A stretch of DNA of 64,000 bases. Origin: Pseudodesulfovibrio thermohalotolerans. GTDB taxonomy: Bacteria; Desulfobacterota; Desulfovibrionia; Desulfovibrionales; Desulfovibrionaceae. The position numbers and the translations under genes were made by a program. Numbering within the stretch: the stretch's first letter is position 1; every line of letters begins with the position of its first letter. Under the pieces are notes generated by a model, which searched no databases, was not told the origin of the DNA, and saw only the letters and a program-made list of their open reading frames with translations. Below are positions 8,490-17,883 of the stretch, piece after piece. Location: NCBI RefSeq assembly GCF_021353295.2, contig NZ_CP120635.1, positions 3,377,501 to 3,441,500 on the forward strand. The letters run 5' to 3'.

Positions 8490-9911
8490 ATGTCCGCAAA
8501 AACCAAGCTTATCGCCGCCCTGACCCTGATCCTGCTGGCCACCTTCCTGACCACCAGCCTTATCAACTACGCCTTCACCAGGGCCACGATCCGGGAAGAG
8601 CTCCTCAACTCCGCCCTCCCCCTGACCGGCAAGAACATCTATTCGGAAGTCCATTCGGACATGCTCCGGCCCATCCTGGCCGCGACGTCCATGGCCAATG
8701 ACGCCTTCCTCAAGAGCTGGATAGAAGACGGCGAGGGCGACCTCGAAGCCGTCACCCGCTACCTCTCGGACCTGCGGGACAAGTACGGCTTCCTGACCAC
8801 GTTCCTCGTCTCCGCCTCGACCGACAACTACTATTACCAGGACGGCATCCTCAAGAAGATCGGTGCCCGGGACCCGCACGACGTGTGGTTCTACGCCTTT
8901 CTCCGCCAGAACGTGGAGTTCGACCTGGACGTGGACACCAACGAGTCCGAGGGCGGGAAGCTGACCATCTTCGTCAACTTCCGGGTGCTGGACAACAGCG
9001 GCAAACTCCTCGGTGTGGCCGGGGTGGGCGTGAATGTCGACCGGGTCACCGGGCTGCTGGAGAAGGCCCGCCGCGACTACGGCCGCGAGGTCTACCTGGT
9101 GGACCAGGACGGACTGGTCCAGGTCCACCGCGACACATCGCGCATCGAGCGCGATTACATCACCGAGACCCCGGGCATCCAGGACGTGGCCCAATCCATT
9201 CTCAAGCCGGGAGACAACTCGCGCAGTTTCCAATACGACTTGAACGGCGAACATTTTCTCCTGTCCACCCGGTACATCCCGGAGCTGAAATGGTTCCTCA
9301 TCGTGGAACAGTGCGAATCCTCGGCCCTGGCGTCGGCGCGCGACAACCTCATCCGCACCGTGAGCATCGGCCTGCTGTCGTCCATCCTCATCATCGTTCT
9401 CTGCACCCTCACCATCAATCACTACCAGGGCAGGCTGGAACGGCTGGCCAAGACCGACCCCCTGACCGGGGCGGCCAACCGCCGCGCCCTGGAGGAAGCC
9501 TTCGACAGGTTCGCCTACAAGGCGGACCGCTACGGCGCGCCCTTCTCGGCGGTCATCCTGGACCTGGACAAATTCAAGGCCATCAACGACCAGCATGGAC
9601 ATCTGGCCGGGGACAACGTGCTCAAGGACGTGGCCGCCACCACCCGGCGGATCATTCGGCCCTCCGACACCCTGGCCCGCTGGGGCGGCGACGAATTTCT
9701 CATTCTTCTGGACGGCGGAATCAAGGAAGCCAGAGTCCTGTCCGAGCGCGTGAGCTGCGCCCTGACCGACGAACAGCGCGAGATTCCGGTCTCCTTCTGC
9801 TACGGCATGGCCCGGTTCAAGGAAGGCGATACCCTGGAATCCATGACCCACAGGGCGGATCGAGCCATGTACAAATCCAAGGACGCCGCCTGCCGGGGCC
9901 GGGACCTGTAG
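8490..9911 (+). CDS. Membrane diguanylate cyclase (Cache + GGDEF)
   Basis: A 473-residue c-di-GMP synthase. Topology: TM1 ~8-26, a periplasmic Cache-type sensor ~30-285 (VDQDGLVQVHRD, GEHFLLSTRYIPELKW), TM2 ~290-310, then a cytoplasmic GGDEF domain (~325-473). The active site is intact (W-GGDEF at 399-403; DLDKFKAINDQHGH upstream). An RxxD inhibitory site (R390-D393) sits exactly five residues before GGDEF, so feedback inhibition by c-di-GMP is expected. The gene starts 43 bases after dtd and may be its last operon partner. With flagellar genes 3 kb downstream it may set the motile/sessile balance; that link is inference. Confidence 0.92.
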   Translation: MSAKTKLIAALTLILLATFLTTSLINYAFTRATIREELLNSALPLTGKNIYSEVHSDMLRPILAATSMANDAFLKSWIEDGEGDLEAVTRYLSDLRDKYGFLTTFLVSASTDNYYYQDGILKKIGARDPHDVWFYAFLRQNVEFDLDVDTNESEGGKLTIFVNFRVLDNSGKLLGVAGVGVNVDRVTGLLEKARRDYGREVYLVDQDGLVQVHRDTSRIERDYITETPGIQDVAQSILKPGDNSRSFQYDLNGEHFLLSTRYIPELKWFLIVEQCESSALASARDNLIRTVSIGLLSSILIIVLCTLTINHYQGRLERLAKTDPLTGAANRRALEEAFDRFAYKADRYGAPFSAVILDLDKFKAINDQHGHLAGDNVLKDVAATTRRIIRPSDTLARWGGDEFLILLDGGIKEARVLSERVSCALTDEQREIPVSFCYGMARFKEGDTLESMTHRADRAMYKSKDAACRGRDL

Positions 9912-9945
9912 ACAAAAGCCCACCCGGCCGATAGAGATGGGAGCT

Positions 9946-11160
9946 ATGCAAGAATCCCCGACAACCCGGCCGAAATTCCGCAACGCCGCACCGCGCATCC
10001 TCCTGCTCACCAGCCGGTATTTTCTTATCGGCGAACTGGAGGCCGCCTGCCGCAGGCTCGGCGTGGAGCACCTCCTCCTGGACTTCGGCACACGGGAAAT
10101 GGACCTCGACGAATTCGTGGCCGCCATGACCGACGCCTTCGAGACGTTCCGGCCCGACTTCGTGCTCACGGTCAACCACCTGGGCGTGGACCGGGAGGGC
10201 GTGCTCGCCTCGCTATTGCGCCGTCACGGTCTGCCCCTGGCCTCCTGGTTCGTGGACAACCCGCACCTCATCCTCGGGGCGTACAAATGCCTGCACGAAG
10301 CCCGCACAGCCCTGTTCACCTGGGACCTGGACACCGTGGACTCGCTCCGAACCATGGGCTTCGAACACGTCTTTCACCTGCCGCTGGGCGCCGACCCCAC
10401 CCGGCTGACGCCCCATCGGGCCGCCCCTGTCGAGGCGTGGCGCGCCCCCATCTCCTTCGTGGGCAACTCCATGCTGACCAAGACCCTGCTGCGGGCCAGG
10501 GCGGCGAATCCGTCCGAAGCCCTGTTCCGGGCGGGCATGGAAGTGGCGAAGGCGTTCGCGGGCTCCTCGGCGCAACTGGCCGGACCGTTCATGGCCGAAC
10601 ATTTCCCCGAAGTCCGCGCCGCGTACACCGCCCTCGACGATCCCGCCAGGGAACTCGCGTTCGAAACCTTCGTCACCTGGCAGGCAACACTGCTCTACCG
10701 GCTGGACTGCGTGTCGCGCACCCTGCCCTTTCACCCGCTCATCGTCGGCGACACGGGCTGGCAGGAGCTGCTCCGGACGCAAACCGGCTGGCACTACCAC
10801 CCCGAGCTTTCCTATTACGAGGACCTGCCCGACTTCTATCCCCTGAGCGAAATCAATTTCAACTGCACCAGCCAGCAGATGAAGGGCGCGGTCAACCAAC
10901 GGGTCTTCGACGTGCCCTGCTGCAACGGCTTCCTGCTCACCGACCACCGCCGCCAGATGGAGGCCCTGTTCGAGCCGGAAACCGAAATTGTCTGCTACCC
11001 GACTCCGGACGACATCCCCGGCCTGGTGGAACGCTACCTGGCCGACCCGGCCGCCCGCAAAGCCGTGGCCTCGGCGGCCCGCAAACGGGTCCTGGCCGAG
11101 CACACCTACGACCATCGCATGACCTCCCTCATGGAGACCATGCGCCAGACCTTCGGGTAG
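9946..11160 (+). CDS. CgeB-like glycosyltransferase
   Basis: A ~404-residue cytoplasmic glycosyltransferase of the GT-B fold, CgeB/DUF3880 type. The N-terminal domain binds the acceptor (RILLLTSRYFLIGELEAACRRLGV), and the C-terminal half has the glyco_trans_1_2 pattern: EINFNCTSQQMKGAVNQRVFD, then CNGFLLTDHRRQMEALFEP. The ATG at 9946 has GGGAG immediately upstream; one at 9937 in frame is an alternative. It is followed after 3 bases by a second glycosyltransferase, and that by the fliK-flgD-flgE operon. This neighbourhood suggests glycosylation of flagellin or a surface polymer, but the sugar and acceptor cannot be read from sequence. Confidence 0.78.
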   Translation: MQESPTTRPKFRNAAPRILLLTSRYFLIGELEAACRRLGVEHLLLDFGTREMDLDEFVAAMTDAFETFRPDFVLTVNHLGVDREGVLASLLRRHGLPLASWFVDNPHLILGAYKCLHEARTALFTWDLDTVDSLRTMGFEHVFHLPLGADPTRLTPHRAAPVEAWRAPISFVGNSMLTKTLLRARAANPSEALFRAGMEVAKAFAGSSAQLAGPFMAEHFPEVRAAYTALDDPARELAFETFVTWQATLLYRLDCVSRTLPFHPLIVGDTGWQELLRTQTGWHYHPELSYYEDLPDFYPLSEINFNCTSQQMKGAVNQRVFDVPCCNGFLLTDHRRQMEALFEPETEIVCYPTPDDIPGLVERYLADPAARKAVASAARKRVLAEHTYDHRMTSLMETMRQTFG

Positions 11161-11163
11161 GCC

Positions 11164-12570
11164 ATGGCGAAAAAGCCCATCCTCATATTACAGATGCAGC
11201 GCATGGGAGACCTGATCCTCTCCTATCCGCTCATGCTCTGGCTGGCCCGCCGCCATCCCGGCCACCCCATCTACGTGGCTGCCGAGGAATCCTTCTACGA
11301 ACCGCTCATGAAGCTCTCCCCGCCCGCGACCTATTTCCCGTGGTCCGGGGCGGCCCACCTGGAACGCAAGGAATTCGAACTGGTCCTGAATCTGTCCATC
11401 AGGGAAAAGGCCGCCGTCCTCGCTGGCCGCCTGAAGACCGAGGCCAGACTCGGGTCGGTCCGCGACAAGGACGGCTCCCGGCGCATACACGGCGACTGGC
11501 AGCTCTACCGCGCCTCACTGGTCCGCAACAATCTTTACAACCGCTTCCATTGGGGCGAGCTGAACGGTCTGGACGCCGTGCCCTTCGCGGACATCGCCGC
11601 CACCAGCTTTTCCGCGCCCCGAACTCTGCCGGGCAGCAACAAGGTCGGCCTCTTTCTCGGAGCGAGCGACGCGGCCAAACGCCCGAACGCCGCGTTCTGG
11701 GCCGCGCTGGTGGATGAACTCCACGGACGCGGGCTGCGCCCGGTGCTCTTCGGCGGTCCGGCCGAAAAAGCCCTCGGAGCGGAAACGGCCAGGCTGGCCA
11801 AAGGCCCGGCCCTGAACCTCTGCGGCACCCTCGGACTCGACGAGTTCGGGGCCGTGGGCCAGACGCTGGCCCTGTTCATCACCCCCGACACCGGCCCCAT
11901 GCACCTGGCCGCCTGGACCGGGCTCAAGTGCCTGAACCTGTCCATGGGCAACGTCAACCCATGGGAAACCGGCCCGTTCGTCCCCGGCCACTACGTGCTC
12001 CGCGCCGACTTGCCCTGCGCCAAGGGCTGCTGGCAATGCACCGAGGACTCCCTCAAATGCCATGCGCCGCTCACTCCGGGCAGGGTCGCCGCCCTGGCCA
12101 GACGGCTGGCCGGACCAGCGGACGCCGCCCGCCTGGACCGCATGGAGCTGCCCGGGCTGGCCCTGTTCGAAACCGGCCGCTCGGACCTCGGCCTCTATTG
12201 CCTCAAACGCCTGGACAAGACCCGGCCCGACGCCGAACGGCTCGCCTCCCGATTCTGGCAGACGTGCTTCGGCGCGCTCTTCGGGCTCTGGAGCAACGAA
12301 AAGGCCGCCGAAGCATGGTCCCGCCTCGCCCAGGGCGCGCCCGAAGAGGCCGCCGCATTGCTCGGGCACATCCCTGAAATGGGTCGCCGGTTCAAACTCG
12401 GCCTGCGCTCGGGAGCCCCCCTCGACCAGTCCTTCTGGACCGCCAGCCCGGCCATGGCCAAGCCGTTCACCGGCTTCGCCGACATGTACCTGAAAAACAA
12501 CGACTACTCCCGGCCCGCCTGGGGCCGCGTCCTGACCCTGCTCGAACGACTCGTGGCCGTCTGCGCCTAG
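11164..12570 (+). CDS. Glycosyltransferase family 9 (heptosyltransferase-like)
   Basis: A 468-residue GT9 protein. The N-terminal MGDLILSYPLMLWLARRHP and the C-terminal nucleotide-sugar motif TPDTGPMHLAAW are diagnostic of ADP-heptose:LPS heptosyltransferases. The protein is ~100 residues longer than core heptosyltransferases. The extra C-terminal helical part (~335-468) follows a cysteine-rich stretch, C-x3-C-x2-C-x6-C in CAKGCWQCTEDSLKC, that could bind metal. It starts 3 bases after the CgeB-like gene, so the two form an operon. It may build LPS core or modify flagellin; the location beside hook genes favours a motility-related glycan but does not prove it. Confidence 0.85.
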   Translation: MAKKPILILQMQRMGDLILSYPLMLWLARRHPGHPIYVAAEESFYEPLMKLSPPATYFPWSGAAHLERKEFELVLNLSIREKAAVLAGRLKTEARLGSVRDKDGSRRIHGDWQLYRASLVRNNLYNRFHWGELNGLDAVPFADIAATSFSAPRTLPGSNKVGLFLGASDAAKRPNAAFWAALVDELHGRGLRPVLFGGPAEKALGAETARLAKGPALNLCGTLGLDEFGAVGQTLALFITPDTGPMHLAAWTGLKCLNLSMGNVNPWETGPFVPGHYVLRADLPCAKGCWQCTEDSLKCHAPLTPGRVAALARRLAGPADAARLDRMELPGLALFETGRSDLGLYCLKRLDKTRPDAERLASRFWQTCFGALFGLWSNEKAAEAWSRLAQGAPEEAAALLGHIPEMGRRFKLGLRSGAPLDQSFWTASPAMAKPFTGFADMYLKNNDYSRPAWGRVLTLLERLVAVCA

Positions 12571-12654
12571 CTTCTCCCCTCCCGAACGGCCGAAACAGGT
12601 CTTTTCTTCCCCCTGCCGAACTCCACAACCTTCCGATATTACAGCTTTTCCATT

Positions 12655-12670
12655 TGGCACGGCTTTTGAT
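12655..12670 (+). promoter_or_regulatory. Sigma-54 promoter of fliK-flgD-flgE
   Basis: TGGCACGGCTTTTGAT matches the -24 box perfectly (TGGCACG) and the -12 box with one change (TTGA for TTGC) at correct spacing. The start site would be ~12680, just before AAGGAG (12684) and the fliK ATG. This is the expected control of a class-II/III flagellar hook operon by RpoN. Confidence 0.75.
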
Positions 12671-12695
12671 TGAATTCGTGCCGAAGGAGAAAAAC

Positions 12696-14459
12696 ATGCA
12701 AAATATTCCCGGCATCGCCAAAGAAGCGGCTTCCACCGCATCCGTCCAGTTGGTCAAGATGGCAACCTCGGGCAAAAATACCGCCCAGACCGCCACTGCC
12801 GACGCAAAGGACGAGAAGCGCGCCCTCTTCGCCGAGCTGTTCACCGAGCACACCGAGAGAGTCGAGAGCGAACTCTCCCTGGCCCCGGTGACGCACAGGG
12901 AAAAGATGCTCGACTCCACGCCCGGCGCGGAGAAAGAGGAAGAAGGGAATACGGCCATCGACGCAGCCGGGGTAGGAACCTCGGAGACCACTCCCGATAT
13001 AAACGAAACGGCGGACGAGGCAGGACTGGACAGCCGCATGACCATGGACGATCTGGACGCGGTCCGCGACGATCTCAAGGAATACGGCATGTCCGAGGAG
13101 GAGATCGCCGCCATCGAGGAGCAGGTCGAATCCGAAGAGGGCATGACCTGGGGGCAATTCGTTTCCACGGTAGCCGAGAAGCTGGCCGAGTCCCGCAAAG
13201 GCGAGATGACCGACGAACAGAAGGTGTCCCTTGCCGGATTCTTCAACAAGCTCGGGTTCACCGAAAAGGACTCCTCGAAACTCGTCGACCAGTTGGAAAA
13301 GGGACAATTCGACAAGGTCCTGAAGCAGGTGGAGGCGCGGCTCGACGCCATGCCGCAGGACCAGCAGCTCCTGTTCACCAAGGACGAGGTCGAGGCCTTC
13401 GTATCGGCCATGGGACTCTCCAGGGAATTCGTTACCCGGTTCCAGGAACTCTTTGCCTCCAACACCCTGCCCAAGGACGTGAAGCAGGCCTTCACCCGCA
13501 TCCGCCAGGAACTGGCCGGGCTGGACTTGAAGGATCAGAAGCTGGTCAAGGCGGTGGGCAAGGCGTTCGCCGCGGTCATGGGCGACAAGCACAAGGAAAG
13601 TTCAGCGGCGGCCCAGGTGAACGAGGCGGTGGACCTCAAGCCCCGCGTGGCCGAAGACAAGGCCGACACCACCGTCCGCGAAGAGCTGGCCCAGGCATTC
13701 CGTAACCGCAAGGACGCCCCGTCCGACAACACGGTCCGCAGGCAAGACCACGCTGCCGCCGATGGCAGGGCCGATGTCAAGCCCGATGCCGTCGTGCCCG
13801 GAGAAGCCGGTGAACAGGACATGGACCCCGAGGCCGAACACGACCGCAAATGGAACAATTTCTTCGACAGGGTCCGGGAGGACGGCTCCGCCAAGACCGA
13901 CGCCGCCCGGAACGCCGAGGCCGTGGGCACAGAAGCCAAGGCCGTCACGATTCAGCAGTCCGCAACCGGAACCAATGCCCGGGCCTGGGAAAAAGTTTCC
14001 GCCCCCAAAGTCCTCAAACAAGTGGACCAGGCGATCATCAAGACCCTGAAAAACGGCGCCAGACAACTTACCCTGCAACTCACTCCCGAGAACCTCGGCA
14101 AGCTGTCCATCGTGCTCTCGGTCCAGGGCAAGGAGGTCAGTGCCACCATCCGCGCCGAGAACTCCGACTCCCACAAGGTCATCACCGACAACCTTAATAT
14201 TATTAAGAATTCTTTAGAAGCTCAAGGGCTGAAAGTGGAGAAGCTGGATGTCCAGACCGGGCTCGCAGACAACCAGAGCTTCAACGGATGGTTCGGCGAA
14301 AGCCAACACAACCTGTCCCGTGAGCGGGAAGTCATGATCGCCATGCGCAGCCACATGCGCACCATGCGGGAACAAAATACGGGCGGTGTGGCCCAGGACG
14401 TGCAATCCGTCGGAGAACGGGTAATTCCTTCCGATCAGGGCTTGCACCTTATCGCGTAA
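12696..14459 (+). CDS. fliK: Flagellar hook-length control protein FliK
   Basis: A 587-residue secreted ruler/switch protein that sets hook length and flips export specificity through FlhB. Residues 1-~430 are a low-complexity, Glu/Lys/Ala-rich helical ruler with weak conservation. The C-terminal ~90 residues are the conserved FliK domain: RQLTLQLTPENLGKLSIVLS and IIKNSLEAQGLKVEKLDV. The ATG at 12696 has AAGGAG six bases upstream; a TTG 42 bases earlier is less likely because it lies within the promoter. It is the first gene of the operon with flgD and flgE, 12 bases from flgD. Confidence 0.9.
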   Translation: MQNIPGIAKEAASTASVQLVKMATSGKNTAQTATADAKDEKRALFAELFTEHTERVESELSLAPVTHREKMLDSTPGAEKEEEGNTAIDAAGVGTSETTPDINETADEAGLDSRMTMDDLDAVRDDLKEYGMSEEEIAAIEEQVESEEGMTWGQFVSTVAEKLAESRKGEMTDEQKVSLAGFFNKLGFTEKDSSKLVDQLEKGQFDKVLKQVEARLDAMPQDQQLLFTKDEVEAFVSAMGLSREFVTRFQELFASNTLPKDVKQAFTRIRQELAGLDLKDQKLVKAVGKAFAAVMGDKHKESSAAAQVNEAVDLKPRVAEDKADTTVREELAQAFRNRKDAPSDNTVRRQDHAAADGRADVKPDAVVPGEAGEQDMDPEAEHDRKWNNFFDRVREDGSAKTDAARNAEAVGTEAKAVTIQQSATGTNARAWEKVSAPKVLKQVDQAIIKTLKNGARQLTLQLTPENLGKLSIVLSVQGKEVSATIRAENSDSHKVITDNLNIIKNSLEAQGLKVEKLDVQTGLADNQSFNGWFGESQHNLSREREVMIAMRSHMRTMREQNTGGVAQDVQSVGERVIPSDQGLHLIA

Positions 14460-14471
14460 ACGAGGGCTATC

Positions 14472-15221
14472 ATGGGTTACGTAGACACTACCGGAGTATA
14501 TCTCGGGCAACAGGAAGAACGGCTTACCGCTTCCAACTCGCCCGACCATAAAACGAGCCTGGACCAGGACGCATTCCTGACCATTCTGGTGGCGCAGCTC
14601 ACGCATCAGGACCCGCTCAACCCCATGGAGGACACCGAGATGACCTCCCAGTTGGCGGAGTTCTCCAGCCTGGAGCAGTTAACCAACATCAACGACGGCA
14701 TCGACTCCCTGAACAAGAGCATGTCCCAGAACGACATCCTCACCGCCGTCAGCTTCATCGGCAAGGAAGTCAAGGCCGAGGGCTACAAGGTCAGCCTGAC
14801 CGAAGGCAATTCCTCGACCATCTACTACGGCTTCGGCGAGGCCGTCACCAGCATCATGATGAACATCTACGATTCCGAAGGAGCCATCGTCCGGACCGTG
14901 GAGCTCGGCAGCAAGGAAGCCGGGACCTATCAGTACACCTGGGACGGAAAGAACGAGGACGGCGATCTCCTGCCCGACGGCCAGTACGGCGTGGGCATTC
15001 TCGGCCAGGACACCGACGGCGACTACGTCATGGTCCAGACCGAGATTTCCGGCCGGGTGGACGGCGTGGTCACGGAGGACGGCACCCAGTACCTGCGTCT
15101 GGAGGACGGCCGATTCGTCAGTATGCTGAACGTCAAGGAAGTCGTCGATCCCGACGCGTCCTCGGTTGTCGACTCCACCGACACCTCGGATGAAGGCAAC
15201 GGCACGGACACCGACGCGTAG
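14472..15221 (+). CDS. flgD: Flagellar hook-capping protein FlgD
   Basis: A 249-residue scaffold that caps the growing hook and guides FlgE assembly. The N-terminal FlgD signature is clear: DQDAFLTILVAQLTHQDPLN, then QLAEFSSLEQLTNIN. Next comes the FlgD Ig/tudor-like region with GTYQYTWDGKNEDGD and LPDGQYGV. The C-terminal ~25 residues are an acidic Asp/Ser/Thr tail. The gene is 12 bases after fliK and 73 before flgE. Confidence 0.94.
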   Translation: MGYVDTTGVYLGQQEERLTASNSPDHKTSLDQDAFLTILVAQLTHQDPLNPMEDTEMTSQLAEFSSLEQLTNINDGIDSLNKSMSQNDILTAVSFIGKEVKAEGYKVSLTEGNSSTIYYGFGEAVTSIMMNIYDSEGAIVRTVELGSKEAGTYQYTWDGKNEDGDLLPDGQYGVGILGQDTDGDYVMVQTEISGRVDGVVTEDGTQYLRLEDGRFVSMLNVKEVVDPDASSVVDSTDTSDEGNGTDTDA

Positions 15222-15244
15222 GCGACGGCACGCAATATTTCACT

Positions 15245-15264
15245 CCGGACCGACGGCGGTCCGG
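15245..15264 (+). other. Hairpin in the flgD-flgE gap
   Basis: CCGGACC/GGTCCGG (7 bp, loop 6) lies between flgD and flgE, ~30 bases before the flgE Shine-Dalgarno. No U-run follows, so it is more likely a processing or stability element that lets flgE be made in excess over flgD. Confidence 0.35.
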
Positions 15265-15294
15265 GGCTCTTGGAGAAGAGATTAGGAGGTTAAT

Positions 15295-16971
15295 ATGGGT
15301 TTAGGAGCATCACTGTTCTCGGGTATTTCCGGCCTGACGGTACACTCGGAACGCATGACGGTCATCGGCAACAACCTGGCCAACGTGAACACCACGGGCT
15401 TCAAGGGCGCCATGATGCAGTTCGAGGACCTCGCCAGCGCCGACTTCGCCACGGTCAACGGCGTGGGCCAGGTCGGACGCGGCGTGCGCGTGTCGACCAT
15501 CTACTCAGATTGGGGCCAGGGTGCCCTGGAATCGTCCACCGAAGCCACCGACATGGCCATTTCCGGCGAAGGACTTTTCGTGGTCTCCCCCATGGGCGAG
15601 GACATGAAATACTACACCAGGGCGGGCAACTTCCGCTTCGACAGCGACGGCTTCCTGGTGGACCCCCACGGCTACGTACTCCAGGGATGGGAGATCGAGC
15701 GCAACACCACCACGGTGACCACGACCTCGTCGAGCACCACGGAAAGCTCCAACTCCGCCCGGATCATCGGCACGCCCACCAACATCCGCATGGAGAACTT
15801 CCAGTCCGAGCCCAACGCGACCACCAACGTGTCCATCGTCACCAACCTGGACCCCTCGGCCGCGGACAGCTCCACCAACCCCGACGATCCCTATTTCGCC
15901 ATGTTCAACAACTGGGACGGTTCGGCCGAGACGCCGCTGGCGTCCACCCTGTACGCCTACTCGACCACGCTCAAGGTCTATGACGACATCGGCACGGCCC
16001 ACAACCTGACCGTGTATTTCGACCCCGTCACCACGAGCAACGCGGGCGGCAACACCGTCTGGGAATACATGGTCACCTGCGAGCCCAATGCGGACCGCCG
16101 CGTCCTCTCGGGCGCCAACGGCATGATGACCTCCATCGGCGAGGGCCAGACCTCCGCCGCGGGCGTGCTCATGGTCGGCACCCTGACCTTCACCACCGGC
16201 CAGCTTTCGGGCATGAGCGCGTACACGCTCAAGTCCAACGGCGGCACGAACATCAAGGACCTGAACAACTGGAGCCTGGCGAACTTCTCCACCAGCGGTT
16301 TCCCGGTCTGTACGGCCAACTTCCTGGGCAAATCCAACGCCAGCACGGCCGAAGCCGTCGACGCCACCCCCCTCCAGATCGACTTCGGCATCTCCAACAA
16401 GAATCTGTCGAGCAATGGCGACGGAGCCGTGACCATCGGTTGGGGCGGCGGCCTGGGCAACCTGCCCACCACTGCGGCCATGGTCGGCGACGAGATCGGA
16501 AACACAGGTTACCTGGCCAACTTCAAGGACCCGGCGGTCAGCGCCCTGGCCACCCAGAGCTTCGACACCGGCGGCTCCTCCACCCTGTACCAGAGCCAGA
16601 ACGGCTACTCCGCGGGCATCCTGCAAAACATCTCGGTCTCCCGTGAAGGTATCATCTCGGGACACTACTCCAACGGACAGGTTCTGGAACTCTACGCCGT
16701 CACCCTTGCCACCTTCACCAACAAGCACGGGCTGCGGCGCGAGGGCGGAAACCTGTTCTCCGAAACGCTGGACTCCGGCCCGGCCCTCACCGGCCAGGCA
16801 GGCAGCACCGGCAAGGGAACCATCGACGGCAACTCCCTGGAAATGTCCAACGTGGACATGGCCACGCAGTTTGTCAGCATGATTACCACCCAGCGCGGCT
16901 TCCAGGCCAACACCAAGGTCATCACCACCGTGGATTCGATGCTCGGCGAAGTCATCTCCATGAAGCGGTAG
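15295..16971 (+). CDS. flgE: Flagellar hook protein FlgE
   Basis: A 558-residue hook subunit. The N-terminus has the rod/hook signature (LFSGISGLTVHSERMTVIGN, then NLANVNTTGFKG), the middle holds FlgE D1/D2 domains, and the C-terminus has the conserved EMSNVDMATQFVSMITTQRG and VDSMLGEVISMKR coiled-coil end. It is longer than enterobacterial FlgE (~400), as in other delta-class bacteria, because of an expanded central domain rich in Ser/Thr/Asn. AGGAGG lies six bases before the ATG. It is the last gene of the operon and is followed by a terminator. Confidence 0.96.
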   Translation: MGLGASLFSGISGLTVHSERMTVIGNNLANVNTTGFKGAMMQFEDLASADFATVNGVGQVGRGVRVSTIYSDWGQGALESSTEATDMAISGEGLFVVSPMGEDMKYYTRAGNFRFDSDGFLVDPHGYVLQGWEIERNTTTVTTTSSSTTESSNSARIIGTPTNIRMENFQSEPNATTNVSIVTNLDPSAADSSTNPDDPYFAMFNNWDGSAETPLASTLYAYSTTLKVYDDIGTAHNLTVYFDPVTTSNAGGNTVWEYMVTCEPNADRRVLSGANGMMTSIGEGQTSAAGVLMVGTLTFTTGQLSGMSAYTLKSNGGTNIKDLNNWSLANFSTSGFPVCTANFLGKSNASTAEAVDATPLQIDFGISNKNLSSNGDGAVTIGWGGGLGNLPTTAAMVGDEIGNTGYLANFKDPAVSALATQSFDTGGSSTLYQSQNGYSAGILQNISVSREGIISGHYSNGQVLELYAVTLATFTNKHGLRREGGNLFSETLDSGPALTGQAGSTGKGTIDGNSLEMSNVDMATQFVSMITTQRGFQANTKVITTVDSMLGEVISMKR

Positions 16972-17057
16972 GCGAACAATGGTCTCAAGTAACCCATACT
17001 GATAGACGTCCTTCTCCAAGGCCCCCTGCTACCCACAGGGGGCAAGGGCACACCCGG

Positions 17058-17095
17058 CGGCCCCGCAGTGCGATGCACAGCGGGGCCGTTTTTTT
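17058..17095 (+). terminator. Rho-independent terminator after flgE
   Basis: CGGCCCCGC / GCGGGGCCG (9 bp) with a 13-base loop and seven T residues. It ends the fliK-flgD-flgE transcript and isolates the repeat array that follows. Confidence 0.9.
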
Positions 17096-17517
17096 AACGC
17101 GGCATGGGTGCGCGGTATCCGCACTTTTTTTGGGGAAGGAGGGAGTAGCGCGGTTGGGGATGCCGCGCTTCGCGTTCTACGGTGCACGGCATCGTTACGT
17201 TTTGTTTCGCCTTTACGGCGACTTCCTTTTTTGCTGGCGCAGAAAAAAGGAAGCAAAAACTGCGCTTTTTGGCCCTGCGTGCTCCCGAAAGCAGTGGCCA
17301 AGAGCCTGTAGCGGCTTTCGCTGGCCGACAGGATGTCTGCCTCCGGCAGACGCAGTCGGCCTACGCTTCGCCGCTTCAAACAGGCTCTAGGCCCCGGCTT
17401 TCGAATGGTCTTCCGCGCCAGCGAGGTTCTGTCTTCCAACGCGGAAAGGCTCTATTTCGGGCTCTTCGGCCTCCAATGAACGCCCAAAGGCGACCGCACA
17501 CCTTCAAAGGCACTACG
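17096..17517 (+). other. Gene-free stretch with a diverged repeat core
   Basis: No believable gene is present; several frames stay open on both strands only because of base composition. The stretch holds CCTTTTTTGC...GC-AGAAAAAAGG near 17226-17250, a counterpart of the TTTCTTTT...AAAAGAAA palindrome of the tandem units that follow. It also holds a GTCTGCC/GGCAGAC hairpin near 17335 and the pair AGAGCCTGT ... ACAGGCTC around a ~95-base spacer. It looks like an older, decayed relative of the array. Confidence 0.5.
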
Positions 17518-17883
17518 AACTCCAGCCCTGGATCAGCGGCGTAGAAGCCGACCGCGAAGGGACGGCGGCTCCTGTTACGACCAAGAAAGTGCTACCGATA
17601 GTGGGGAACTGTACACCAGAGAAGGCCCTATACTTTTGATCGGGTGGAGCCGACCCGAGCGGATCGGATTCTTGCCGACGATCCTGCGGGCGGCCAAGCT
17701 GGCGCAAGGCCCTTTTCTTTCGTCTATTTCTTTTGGGCCAGCAAAAGAAATGGACCCCGCCGGGAGGGCATGGAAGCTGAGGAGGCAAAGCCTCCACACT
17801 GGCTCTCACAGCCCTAACAAGCTGGCACATCCTCCAGCAAAAAGCCCCCCTCTCCCGCAACCAAGCTCCTGCGGAGAATCGCC
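17518..17883 (+). repeat. Tandem repeat unit 1 (366 bp)
   Basis: First of four head-to-tail units, aligned from CCAGCCCTGGATCAGCGGC. It carries the common core: GATCGGGTGGAGCCGACCCG, the palindrome TTTCTTTT-GGGCCAGC-AAAAGAAA, and GGAGGCAAAGCCTCC. It is 13 bp shorter than units 2 and 3 because it lacks the GCGCCAAAGGCGCGC hairpin and has a different tail. Confidence 0.85.

Noticed and set aside
15228..15245. Sigma-54 promoter for flgE (CGGCACGCAATATTTCA)
   Set aside because: The -24 part fits but the -12 GC is missing, and flgE is already in the fliK transcript.
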